Counted from the first letter of the stretch, positions 1-6,542 are shown. The stretch: DNA of 7,725 nt from Flavimaricola sp. (GCA_023300365.1 JALZWD010000357.1:1-7725); one strand, 5' to 3'. Notes: generated from the letters alone by a model not told the origin. A program made the numbers and translations.

Positions 1-534
1 GTCTACGTAGGCGCGGATATGGCCCGGCATGCATTTGATGTGCTGCATGCGGCGGGGGCAAACCACGGCCTGCGCCTGTGCGGGATGCATATGATGGACG
101 CGGGCCGCATCGAGAAGGGCTTTCGCCATTTCGGCCATGACATCACCTCTGAGGACCATGTGCTTGAGGCGGGGCTTGGCTTTGCTGTCGGCAAGGATAA
201 GGGCGATTTCATTGGGCGTGCGGCGGTCGAGGCCAAGCGCGAAAAGGGTCTAGACCGGCGGATGTTGCAATTCATGCTGAACGATCCTGAGGTATATCTT
301 TACCACAATGAGCCCGTGATGCGTGATGGCCAAGTGGTTGGGCACCTCACGTCAGGGTCTTATGGTCACCATTTGGGGGGCGCGATTGGCCTTGGCTATG
401 TGCCATCAACCGGAGAAAAGCCCGCCGACCTGCTCGCCTCCAGCTGGGAAATTGACGTGGCGGGCGTGCGGGTCGCGGCCACGGCATCGCTCAAGCCGAT
501 GTATGACCCAACCGGTGCGCGGGCCAAGGCATAG
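1..534 (+). CDS. FAD-dependent oxidoreductase / GcvT-fold protein (sarcosine or dimethylglycine dehydrogenase type), C-terminal fragment
   Basis: The frame is open from base 1, so the start lies left of the window; 177 residues remain before the TAG. The fragment reads as the aminomethyltransferase (GcvT) and GcvT C-terminal barrel part of the long dehydrogenases that oxidise sarcosine, dimethylglycine or related N-methylated amines and pass the one-carbon unit to tetrahydrofolate. Recognisable stretches are LRLCGMHMMDAGRIEKGFRH, HDITSEDHVLEAGLGFAV, DFIGRAAV, then GHLTSGSYGHHLGGAIGLGYV and the ending ASLKPMYDP. Full-length relatives are roughly 800 residues with an N-terminal FAD (DAO) domain, which is not visible here, so the substrate cannot be fixed. 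A stand-alone GcvT-like protein is possible but less likely. The gene converges on the Hsp70-like gene with 14 bp between stop codons and no visible terminator. Confidence 0.85.
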   Translation, partial: VYVGADMARHAFDVLHAAGANHGLRLCGMHMMDAGRIEKGFRHFGHDITSEDHVLEAGLGFAVGKDKGDFIGRAAVEAKREKGLDRRMLQFMLNDPEVYLYHNEPVMRDGQVVGHLTSGSYGHHLGGAIGLGYVPSTGEKPADLLASSWEIDVAGVRVAATASLKPMYDPTGARAKA

Positions 535-548
535 AGCCTATCAAGAGC

Positions 549-1769
549 CTATTGCGCCGCGATGGCCAGCCCATCAACAATGCCGGTAAAGGCCGCGCCG
601 AAAACGGGCGTGGCCTTAGGCAGCATGTCTTGCATGGTGTCCGACACCACGCCCAATAGGCTCGAGCCGCCCACGAAAACGATACGCTCGATCTGGGCTG
701 CATCGACGGAGGCGGCAGCAAGGGTCTCGGCGGCCGCTGCGCGGATTTGATCGGCGGATGATGTGAGACCCGCGCCAAGATCGGCCTTGGTGATCATCGC
801 CGACAGCCCTTTTTCCACCTCGCGCAAATCAATCACCCCCTGCGCCTCGGTGCCGTTGGCGGCGATCTTGCCCCGCTCAACCGCGAATGCGACGTCATGG
901 CCCAATTCCATATCAAGCACCTCAACCAAACGTGCGAATTTCTCGGGCTCAACCGCAAGTTTGGTCATCCGTGCGACGTCACGCTTGGTTGCGCCATTAT
1001 ACAGAAACGGGATCGTGGCCCATGTGGCGAGGTCGTGAAAGATCGACACGGGCGCCTCGGTCGTGTTTGGCCCCATCTCGGCCTTTAGGTTGGTGCCCTT
1101 GCCAAAGAGCGGCATGACATGGGCAAGGCTGAGCGTGCGGTCAAAGTTGGTGCCGCCAAGGCGGATGCCGTGGCTTGCCATTACATCGGTTTTGGTACCT
1201 GTGCGGCGGAACACGGTAAAATCTGATGTACCGCCGCCAATATCAACAATCAGCCCAAGCCCGTCACCGCCGCCACTGGCCAAAGCCGCGGCCTCTGGTT
1301 CGGGCAGATACTCGACACCAGCAAACCCGGCGGCGGCATAACAGTCGGACAAATCCGCAAGGGCTTGGGCATCGCGGGCAGGGTTGGGATGGAAATGCAC
1401 AGGTCGGCCCGACAAGGCGCGATCAAATGTCATGCCGCAATGGGCCTCGCTCTCAGACTTTACGCGCGCCAAAAACCGCCCGACGATTTCAATCAATGTC
1501 AGGCGCTCGTTCAAAAACTGGCGCTTTTCACGCATCAGGCTGGTGCCCAAAACCGACTTGAGCGCGCGCATAAACCGCCCCTCGCGGCCATCAATCAAGG
1601 CCCGTACGGCGGCATGGCCAACAAGGGTGCGACGGGCGTCAAAATCAAGAAATATCGCCGTGGGCAACGTCTCTTGGCCCTCTTCAAGCGGGATCACATG
1701 AGGCCGCCCACCGGCCATAACAGCAGCGGCAGTGTTTGACGTTCCAAAATCAATGGCCAATGCTGGCAT
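549..1769 (-). CDS. Hsp70-like ATPase, YegD type (no substrate-binding domain)
   Basis: This 406-residue protein has the actin/Hsp70 nucleotide-binding fold almost alone. Phosphate-1 loop IDFGTSNT is at residues 6-13, connect-1 EPEAAAL at 157-163, phosphate-2 VDIGGGTSDF at 175-184, GGTNFD at 205-210, adenosine motif VFVGGSS at 364-370 and connect-2 GIVDGLAIAA at 396-405. The protein ends right after the ATPase core, whereas DnaK is about 640 residues with a peptide-binding domain and lid. The length and the pattern of motifs match the E. coli YegD group (about 450 residues), whose role is poorly known; chaperone activity should not be assumed. The ATG start has a perfect Shine-Dalgarno (TAAGGAGG) five bases upstream. 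It is transcribed alone: divergent from the nicotinamidase, convergent with the GcvT-type gene, and no grpE or dnaJ is adjacent. Confidence 0.9.
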   Translation of the reverse strand: MPALAIDFGTSNTAAAVMAGGRPHVIPLEEGQETLPTAIFLDFDARRTLVGHAAVRALIDGREGRFMRALKSVLGTSLMREKRQFLNERLTLIEIVGRFLARVKSESEAHCGMTFDRALSGRPVHFHPNPARDAQALADLSDCYAAAGFAGVEYLPEPEAAALASGGGDGLGLIVDIGGGTSDFTVFRRTGTKTDVMASHGIRLGGTNFDRTLSLAHVMPLFGKGTNLKAEMGPNTTEAPVSIFHDLATWATIPFLYNGATKRDVARMTKLAVEPEKFARLVEVLDMELGHDVAFAVERGKIAANGTEAQGVIDLREVEKGLSAMITKADLGAGLTSSADQIRAAAAETLAAASVDAAQIERIVFVGGSSLLGVVSDTMQDMLPKATPVFGAAFTGIVDGLAIAAQ

Positions 1770-1774
1770 CGGGG

Positions 1775-1782
1775 CCTCCTTA
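1775..1782 (-). promoter_or_regulatory. Strong ribosome-binding site of the Hsp70-like gene
   Basis: Read on the minus strand the sequence is TAAGGAGG, a full match to the anti-Shine-Dalgarno, with five bases between it and the ATG at 1769. It is the strongest site in the window and fixes the start of the Hsp70-like gene. Confidence 0.85.
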
Positions 1783-1796
1783 GGTGCAAGACGCGC

Positions 1797-1825
1797 GTCC
1801 TAGGCGTTGCGGCAGGGCGGGTCAA
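1797..1825 (-). promoter_or_regulatory. Candidate promoter of the Hsp70-like gene
   Basis: On the minus strand TTGACC (1825-1820) matches five of six bases of the -35 consensus. It is followed, after 17 bp, by TAGGAC (1802-1797), a poor -10 with three matches. Alphaproteobacterial housekeeping promoters often keep the TTGAC part best, so the site is plausible, and a start about 20 bases upstream of the Shine-Dalgarno would follow. The -10 is weak and the region is GC-rich, so this is tentative. Confidence 0.3.
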
Positions 1826-1833
1826 GTCCGACC

Positions 1834-1862
1834 TTCCGAAGCCACGAAACACTGTCTATGAT
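1834..1862 (+). promoter_or_regulatory. Candidate promoter of the nicotinamidase gene
   Basis: TATGAT at 1857-1862 matches five of six -10 bases. Seventeen bp upstream lies TTCCGA (1834-1839), a poor -35 with three matches. A transcript from about 1869 would carry the GGAG at 1877-1880, eight bases before the ATG at 1889. The -10 is convincing, the -35 is not; an activator or an extended leader is equally possible. Confidence 0.35.
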
Positions 1863-1888
1863 GCGCAAAACAAGACGGAGAGCCTGCC

Positions 1889-2482
1889 ATGACCCAAGCC
1901 CTGATTGTGATTGATGTGCAAAACGATTTTTGCCCCGGTGGGGCGCTTGCTGTGGCGCAGGGCGATGCGATTGTTTCGGGGATCAACGCGCTGATGGCCG
2001 AGGCAGACGCCGTGATCCTGACCCAAGATTGGCATCCCGCGGGGCATTCATCCTTTGCGTCGTCCCATGATGCCGCGCCTATGTCGCTTGTTGAAATGCC
2101 GTATGGTCCGCAAGTGCTTTGGCCGGATCATTGCATTCAAGGAAGCAACGGCGCCGCGTTTCATAAGGGCCTGAATACCGACCCTGCGGATATGGTTATT
2201 CGCAAAGGTTTTAACCCGGCCATCGACAGCTATTCTGCGTTTTTCGAGAATGACCACACGACGCCAACGGGCCTTGAGGGCTATCTGCGTACGCGGGGGA
2301 TCACCGATTTGGTGATGGTGGGCCTCGCCACTGATTTTTGTGTGAATTATTCGGCTGTGGATGCCGCGAAGCTTGGCTTTGGTGTGACAGTTCGGATGGA
2401 GCTATGTCGCGCGATTGATTTTGATGGATCATTGGCCGCGGCCACGGATGGCATGCGGGCGGCGGGCGTTAGCCTAGGTTAA
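1889..2482 (+). CDS. pncA: Nicotinamidase (nicotinamide/pyrazinamide deamidase)
   Basis: This is a 197-residue isochorismatase-fold hydrolase that converts nicotinamide to nicotinate and ammonia in the cytoplasm, feeding NAD salvage; the same enzyme class hydrolyses pyrazinamide. The catalytic triad is visible as D9 (in VIDVQNDF), K106 (in VIRKGFNP) and C151 (in GLATDFCVNYSA). The metal ligands are D47 and H49 in QDWHP, H53, and H81 in LWPDHC. Length and motif order are normal for the family, and nothing is missing. The start ATG has GGAG eight bases upstream. No other NAD salvage gene (such as pncB) is nearby, so it appears to be a single-gene unit. Its last nine bases are shared with the end of the convergent MBL gene, including both stop codons. 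Confidence 0.95.
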   Translation: MTQALIVIDVQNDFCPGGALAVAQGDAIVSGINALMAEADAVILTQDWHPAGHSSFASSHDAAPMSLVEMPYGPQVLWPDHCIQGSNGAAFHKGLNTDPADMVIRKGFNPAIDSYSAFFENDHTTPTGLEGYLRTRGITDLVMVGLATDFCVNYSAVDAAKLGFGVTVRMELCRAIDFDGSLAAATDGMRAAGVSLG

Positions 2483-3496
2483 CCGCCAGAGATACGCGCC
2501 GTCATCGCCAAGGGTCCGTGTGACCTCGCCCAAATGATACAAATGGTTGAGGTGGGCCACCGCCTCGACCAAGGCCAGCCCGTATTCGCCGCCACCAATC
2601 TCGCGTTTGAACAGGGGCATGAAACAGTCGCCCGCCGTGTGTGGCTCTTTGAGGTGCGCGCGTAGGCGCCGCAAAGCCGAGTGGTGGTTTTCGCTGTATT
2701 GTTCCATTCGTTTGGGCAGGCCCGTAAAGGGCAGTTTGTGCCCGCCAAGGACAAGCTGCGTATCGGTGGCAAAGGGCGCAAGCCGTTCGCAGGCCTCAAG
2801 CCAATCGGCGACGGGATCGGCCTCGGGCTCGGTTGGGTAAACGCCAAGATTGGCGCTGATCGACGGCAAGAGTTGGTCGCCACCAATCACGATATCATCG
2901 GTCCAGAATGTCGCGTGTTCGGGCGCGTGGCCGTTGCCCATCCGCACCGTCCAATCGCGGCCTGCCATTTGTATCACCTCGCCCTCAACCAAGCGGCGGA
3001 ACCCAAGGGGCAGGGGGCGCACGCAATCGGCGAAATTGAACGGGCGTTCTGACTGGCGCTTGGCCAGAATGCCAGCGTCCATTCCGGCGCGTTGGTAAAA
3101 TTGGATGGTTTCGGGCGGATAGCTGGGCTGTTCATCCAGCGTCAGCATGCGCGCCATAAGCCATCCTGTGCGCGGCATCCAAAGATCGGCACCGCGCCCG
3201 ACAAACCATCCCGCCATACCAACGTGATCGGGATGGTGGTGGGTGACAACGACACGCGATACCGGCTTGCCTGCCAATGGGCCTTCAAGCAAGGATGTCC
3301 AGATTTTCTCGCCACGCTGCGAGGCAAAGCCAGTGTCGATGATCGTCCAGCTATCGCCTTCATCAAGCGCATAGCAATTGACGTGGTCGAGCTTCATCGG
3401 CAGCGGCAAGCGGATCCAATGGATGCCCTTTGCCACCTCGATGGTGTCGCCCTCAGTGGGCGGTGTCTCGAACGGATAGCGGATCGTGCTGGTCAT
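2474..3496 (-). CDS. MBL-fold metallo-hydrolase with LACTB2-like C-terminal domain
   Basis: This is a 340-residue metallo-beta-lactamase-fold enzyme. The signature THHHPDH gives H86, H88, D90 and H91; the remaining ligands are H190 (GNGHAPEH), D207 (IGGDQLLP) and H253 (LGGHKLP), so a complete two-metal site is present. The C-terminal 90 or so residues, ending EAVAHLNHLYHLGEVTR and a short wing, resemble the winged-helix tail (BLACT_WH) of LACTB2-like proteins. The substrate is unknown; glyoxalase II-like thioesters or other esters are reasonable guesses, and its position downstream of an acyl-CoA dehydrogenase makes an acyl-thioester conceivable. I chose ATG 3496 because GAAAGGG lies seven bases upstream. 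A GTG at 3517 would add seven residues but has no good ribosome-binding site. There is no signal peptide, so it is probably cytoplasmic. Confidence 0.9.
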   Translation of the reverse strand: MTSTIRYPFETPPTEGDTIEVAKGIHWIRLPLPMKLDHVNCYALDEGDSWTIIDTGFASQRGEKIWTSLLEGPLAGKPVSRVVVTHHHPDHVGMAGWFVGRGADLWMPRTGWLMARMLTLDEQPSYPPETIQFYQRAGMDAGILAKRQSERPFNFADCVRPLPLGFRRLVEGEVIQMAGRDWTVRMGNGHAPEHATFWTDDIVIGGDQLLPSISANLGVYPTEPEADPVADWLEACERLAPFATDTQLVLGGHKLPFTGLPKRMEQYSENHHSALRRLRAHLKEPHTAGDCFMPLFKREIGGGEYGLALVEAVAHLNHLYHLGEVTRTLGDDGAYLWRLT

Positions 3497-3498
3497 GG

Positions 3499-3545
3499 GC
3501 GGGCCCTTTCGCGTCACACCTGCTGTCGATGAAAACAGGGCCCGC
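3499..3545 (-). promoter_or_regulatory. Inverted repeat in the leader of the MBL gene, overlapping its ribosome-binding site
   Basis: GCGGGCCCT at 3499-3507 and AGGGCCCGC at 3537-3545 are perfect 9-bp complements separated by 29 bases. In the minus-strand transcript the downstream arm is AGGGCCCGC, whose AGGG is part of the GAAAGGG Shine-Dalgarno (3510-3504). Pairing would therefore cover the ribosome-binding site just before the ATG at 3496. It could act as a translational switch, or as DNA it could be an operator; both readings are inference. The arms are GC-rich, which raises the chance of coincidence. Confidence 0.4.
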
Positions 3546-3653
3546 GTCTAGCTGTTTCGCGCACTATGCTCGCGCGCGTTCCATGGTGCGTGGGGATGAC
3601 CTCGCCGCCTTTGCATGTGGCGTGGCACCAGGCGAAACCAGACGGCCCACCGC

Positions 3654-5354
3654 TCATGCAAGCAGCTCTTGGGGTGTTAGGGCCATCAAATCCTCGGCCC
3701 CTTCACGCACATGTACCAGCAAAGAGGCATGTTCTGGCAGCAGGCGCTTGATATAAAACCTAGCCATTTTGCTGCGGGCTGCATCGCCTGTAAGTGCTGC
3801 GCGTAAATGCGCATCCGCGCCCAACACACGGGCGAATGCGCGCAAGTATGGGGCCGATGTGGCAAACCGATCGGCCATCTCTTGGTCAACCAGCCATTCG
3901 GTTGTCTCGGTCAGGCTTTCTGCGGCTTCCCAAACGGCGTGGGCCAGATCAGGGAGCGTCTTTTTCGCGGCCTCGGCATTTTCGCGGATTTGGTCAAGGA
4001 TCGCACGCGCGGCCTCGCCGCCATCCATCAGTTTGCGGCCCACAAGGTCCATGGCTTGGATGCCATTGGTGCCCTCATAGATCGCCGTGACCCGCACATC
4101 GCGGTAGAATTGCGCGGCACCTGTCTCTTCGATAAAGCCCATGCCGCCATGGACCTGAACCCCCATCTCAGACACGGCAATGCCGGTGTCAGTGCCAAAG
4201 GATTTGGCGATGGGTGTCAGGAATGCGGCTTGGGCGTTCCATGCGGCGTCGCCTGTGGCGGTATGCATGTCAATCGCCACCGCACAGGCCATGGCAATAG
4301 AGCGGGCGGCAAAGGTTTCGGCCTTCATCGTGGCAAGCATACGGCGCACATCGGCATGTTCGATGATCGCACCACTGCCCGGCGCGCGGCCTTGCTTGCG
4401 GTCGCTGGCATAGGCAAGCGCGTGTTGCGTGGCCCCTTCGGCCACACCGATCCCTTGCAGGCCAACCCCAAGCCGCGCGTTGTTCATCATCGTAAACATC
4501 GCCGCCATGCCGCCGTGCTCTGGCCCCACAAGCCACCCCGTCGCCCCATCATATTCCATGACGGCCGTGGGCGAGCCATGCAAACCCATTTTGTGCTCAA
4601 GGCTGACCACGCGCAGAGAGTTGCGATCCCCAAGGGTGCCGTCATCCTTTGGAATGATTTTGGGCACCATAAAGAGGCTGATCCCCTTGGTGCCGGGCAC
4701 GCCGTCGGGCAATCGCGCGAGGACGAGGTGACAGACGTTTTCGCTAAAGTCGTTGTCGCCCCAAGAAATGTAAATCTTCTGTCCCGAAATCGCATAGCTG
4801 CCGTCACCATTGGGTTCGGCCTTGGCGCGCAATGCGCCAACATCTGATCCGGCTTGGGGTTCGGTCAGGTTCATCGTGCCGCACCACTCGCCCGACGTCA
4901 GCTTGGGCAGGTACACTTGCTTGAGCGTATCGCTCGCGTGGTGTTCCAATGCCTCGATTTGGCCTTGGGTCATCAAGGGATTAAGCTGCAATGACAAACA
5001 CGCACCCGACATCATATCGTTGACCGCCATCGCCAATGTAATCGGCAGGCCCATGCCGCCATGATCGGGATCTGCGGCCATGCCGATCCACCCGCCTTCA
5101 CCAATCGCGGCATAACCCGCATCATATCCCGGCGAGGTGCGCACAACGCCATTCTCAAGGACCGCGGGATGCAAATCGCCCTGCCGCTGAAGTGGGGCCA
5201 AGATATCGTCGCACATACGGCCGGCTTCGGTCAGGATCGCATCAACGGTTTCGCCGGTGGCCTCGGCAAACCGTTCGGTTGCGGGCACTTGGGCATACTC
5301 CACCACATGATCAAGGATAAACCTAAGGTCGGTCACAGGGGCGCGATAGGGCAT
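3654..5354 (-). CDS. Acyl-CoA dehydrogenase, long AcdN/DmdC-like type
   Basis: This 566-residue FAD enzyme makes an alpha,beta-double bond in an acyl-CoA and passes electrons to electron-transfer flavoprotein. The N-terminal extension MPYRAPVTDLRFILDH (1-16) is the AcdN type. The middle-domain flavin/substrate motif is MNLTEPQAGSD (161-171). The catalytic base is E427 in IYEGTNGIQA, in the usual position for the family. A further C-terminal helical domain occupies roughly 465-566. At 566 residues it is much longer than classical 380-residue enzymes, and this layout is shared by 3-methylmercaptopropionyl-CoA dehydrogenase (DmdC, DMSP demethylation) and related enzymes for medium- or long-chain substrates. 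No dmdA, dmdB or dmdD is in the window, so the substrate is open. The ATG has GGAGAG six bases upstream. The MBL gene follows 157 bp downstream on the same strand and may be co-transcribed. Confidence 0.9.
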   Translation of the reverse strand: MPYRAPVTDLRFILDHVVEYAQVPATERFAEATGETVDAILTEAGRMCDDILAPLQRQGDLHPAVLENGVVRTSPGYDAGYAAIGEGGWIGMAADPDHGGMGLPITLAMAVNDMMSGACLSLQLNPLMTQGQIEALEHHASDTLKQVYLPKLTSGEWCGTMNLTEPQAGSDVGALRAKAEPNGDGSYAISGQKIYISWGDNDFSENVCHLVLARLPDGVPGTKGISLFMVPKIIPKDDGTLGDRNSLRVVSLEHKMGLHGSPTAVMEYDGATGWLVGPEHGGMAAMFTMMNNARLGVGLQGIGVAEGATQHALAYASDRKQGRAPGSGAIIEHADVRRMLATMKAETFAARSIAMACAVAIDMHTATGDAAWNAQAAFLTPIAKSFGTDTGIAVSEMGVQVHGGMGFIEETGAAQFYRDVRVTAIYEGTNGIQAMDLVGRKLMDGGEAARAILDQIRENAEAAKKTLPDLAHAVWEAAESLTETTEWLVDQEMADRFATSAPYLRAFARVLGADAHLRAALTGDAARSKMARFYIKRLLPEHASLLVHVREGAEDLMALTPQELLA

Positions 5355-5395
5355 GGATGTCTCTCCGGCTCTGAGTTCGTTTCACGGGCTCTAAC

Positions 5396-5420
5396 GCTTG
5401 GCAATATTTCCATGCCAAGC
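5396..5420. promoter_or_regulatory. 25-bp inverted repeat in the divergent promoter region (possible operator)
   Basis: GCTTGGCA (5396-5403) and TGCCAAGC (5413-5420) are perfect 8-bp arms separated by 9 bases, near the middle of the gap between the divergent acyl-CoA dehydrogenase and tsaC genes. Each arm contains TTGGCA, a five-of-six match to a -35 element, on the strand that would serve the gene it faces. On the plus strand TATGCC follows after 17 bp as a weak -10. This is the pattern of a dimeric repressor site placed over promoters; which gene it controls is not known. Regulation of the fatty-acid-type enzyme is the more likely, since tsaC is housekeeping. Confidence 0.45.
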
Positions 5421-5435
5421 TATGCCCATGATATT
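5407..5435 (+). promoter_or_regulatory. Candidate promoter of tsaC
   Basis: TTTCCA (5407-5412) and GATATT (5430-5435), 17 bp apart, each match four of six consensus bases. A second possible -10, TATAAG at 5440-5445 (five of six), has no -35 at a proper distance. The area is AT-rich compared with the flanking genes, as expected for a promoter, but which pair is used cannot be decided from the sequence. Confidence 0.3.
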
Positions 5436-5446
5436 CTAGTATAAGG

Positions 5447-5475
5447 TTAGTTGCGAGGCGGTTGCTCGCAACTGA
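5447..5475 (+). promoter_or_regulatory. Hairpin in the 5' leader of tsaC
   Basis: AGTTGCGAG (5449-5457) and CTCGCAACT (5465-5473) are perfectly complementary over 9 bp with a 7-base loop (GCGGTTG). One G-U wobble and one further A-U pair extend the RNA stem to 11 bp. It ends 11 bases before the preferred start ATG at 5487. No T-run follows, so it is not an intrinsic terminator. It could stabilise the transcript, regulate translation, or act as a DNA operator. It also makes the in-frame TTG at 5451, which lies inside the stem, an unlikely start. Confidence 0.5.
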
Positions 5476-5486
5476 AACGCGACGTC

Positions 5487-6443
5487 ATGAACCCTAAGGT
5501 TATGGATATTTTGCCGGCCGATGCCGACGGTCTTGCCCAAGCTGCCCAGATTTTGGGCACCGGTGGGCTTGTGGCGTTTCCAACCGAGACGGTCTACGGG
5601 CTGGGGGCGGATGCCCGCGATGGGGGCGCGGTGGCGCGGATTTACGAGGCCAAGGGGCGGCCATCGTTCAATCCGCTGATCGTGCATGTCGCTGATCTTG
5701 CGGCCGCGCGCGGGTTGGCGGCGTTTGATGATACCGCGACCCGGCTTGCCAATGCGTTTTGGCCCGGCCCACTGACGCTTGTGGTGCCGCTTCTTGGGGC
5801 GGGGCCTGTGTCGCCACTTGTGACGGCGGGCTTGTCCTCGGTTGCGATCCGCGTGCCCGCACATCCCGTGGCGCGTGCCTTGCTTGAGGCGTTCGATGGG
5901 CCTTTGGCCGCGCCCTCGGCCAATCCGTCAGGCAAGATCAGCCCGACACAGGCGGCGCATGTCGCCGGGGGCCTTGAGGGGCGTATTGATGCGCTGCTTG
6001 ATGGCGGGGCCTGTGATGTGGGGCTTGAATCGTCGATTGTCGCCTGTTTACCGGATCAGCCCGTAGCAATGCTGCGCGAGGGTGGCTTGCCCCGCGAGGC
6101 AATCGAGGCTTGCTTGGGCCAATCACTGCATATCTCGGACGGCACCCCCGATGCGCCAAATGCACCCGGACAATTGATGTCACATTACGCGCCAGAGGGA
6201 CAGGTGCGGTTGAATGTAACGACGCCCCAAGACGACGAGGTCTTGTTGGGCTTTGGTGCGGTTGAGGCCACGCTTAATCTATCGCCGTCGGGCGATCTGA
6301 CAGAGGCGGCGGCGGCCTTGTTTGGGCATCTACACCGCCTCGATGCGATGGGGGCCCGCCGCATTGCAGTGTCGCCTATTCCAGAAAAAGGGATTGGGCG
6401 GGCGATCAACGATCGTTTGCGCCGCGCCGCCGCGCCACGCTAA
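5487..6443 (+). CDS. tsaC: L-threonylcarbamoyladenylate synthase (two-domain TsaC/Sua5 type)
   Basis: This 318-residue enzyme makes threonylcarbamoyl-AMP from threonine, bicarbonate and ATP, the first step of the universal tRNA modification t6A at position 37 of ANN-decoding tRNAs. The YrdC-like domain (about 8-200) shows GGLVAFPTETVYGLGADA (26-43), AKGRPSFNPL (55-64), and APSANPSG (142-149). The linker GQLMSHYAPEG (228-238) leads into the C-terminal Sua5 domain, ending at 318. Length is normal for the Sua5/YwlC form and longer than E. coli TsaC (about 190), which lacks the second domain. The start is uncertain: ATG 5487 has no clear Shine-Dalgarno, ATG 5502 (313 residues) has AAGG only two bases upstream, and TTG 5451 lies in a hairpin. 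I prefer 5487 or 5502 because conserved sequence begins at MDILPADADG. It appears to be a single-gene unit. Confidence 0.93.
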   Translation: MNPKVMDILPADADGLAQAAQILGTGGLVAFPTETVYGLGADARDGGAVARIYEAKGRPSFNPLIVHVADLAAARGLAAFDDTATRLANAFWPGPLTLVVPLLGAGPVSPLVTAGLSSVAIRVPAHPVARALLEAFDGPLAAPSANPSGKISPTQAAHVAGGLEGRIDALLDGGACDVGLESSIVACLPDQPVAMLREGGLPREAIEACLGQSLHISDGTPDAPNAPGQLMSHYAPEGQVRLNVTTPQDDEVLLGFGAVEATLNLSPSGDLTEAAAALFGHLHRLDAMGARRIAVSPIPEKGIGRAINDRLRRAAAPR

Positions 6444-6506
6444 GCGCGGCCACCTCAATTTGCATATCAAATGTTTCGGTGCTGTGATTGCTTTTTGGCA
6501 CCTGTA

Positions 6507-6534
6507 TTGACTCATGGTTTTTATGTAATAATGT
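6507..6534 (+). promoter_or_regulatory. Promoter of the arsR-type/SRPBCC operon
   Basis: TTGACT (6507-6512, five of six -35 bases) is followed after 16 bp by TAATGT (6529-6534, three of six -10 bases). A nearby TAATAA at 6526-6531 is too close to the -35. With the usual 6-7 bases from -10 to transcription start, the first base would be at or very near A6541 of the ATG. The surroundings are distinctly AT-rich against GC-rich neighbours. Confidence 0.45.
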
Positions 6535-6542
6535 AATTACAT
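6531..6542. promoter_or_regulatory. Palindrome over the arsR start codon, likely autoregulatory operator
   Basis: ATGTAATTACAT is a perfect 12-bp palindrome that covers part of the -10 region and the first two bases of the ATG at 6541. The half-site ATGTAAT is also repeated directly at 6523-6529, one 8-bp period upstream. Dimeric ArsR-family repressors bind AT-rich dyads overlapping their own promoters, so autorepression of the following operon is the natural reading; binding is inferred, not shown. Confidence 0.5.

Noticed and set aside
3807..4847. Long open frame of 346 codons on the plus strand, opposite the acyl-CoA dehydrogenase
   Set aside because: It is antisense to a gene with clear family motifs, its predicted protein is histidine- and arginine-rich without any domain, and GC-rich genes commonly leave such open antisense frames.
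5451..5486. TTG at 5451 as start of tsaC, adding 12 residues
   Set aside because: It lies inside a strong hairpin, directly follows an in-frame stop, and the added residues do not resemble the usual N-terminus of the family.
6228..6245. Internal hairpin CAAGAC-GACGAG-GTCTTG within tsaC
   Set aside because: It lies in the middle of the coding region with no link to a start, stop or T-run; probably a codon-level coincidence.
6429..6450. GC-rich 7-bp stem (GCCGCGC / GCGCGGC) across the tsaC stop codon, possible terminator
   Set aside because: No T-run follows and the upstream arm lies in a GC-rich coding stretch where such pairings are expected by chance.
6458..6472. ATTTG-CATAT-CAAAT dyad between tsaC and arsR
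   Set aside because: Arms of five bases in an AT-rich gap are too short to separate from chance; the start-codon palindrome is a better operator candidate.
6496..6510. Sigma-54-like sequence TGGCAC with TTGA at the right spacing
   Set aside because: The essential GC of the -12 element is GA here, and the same TTGACT is better explained as a sigma-70 type -35.
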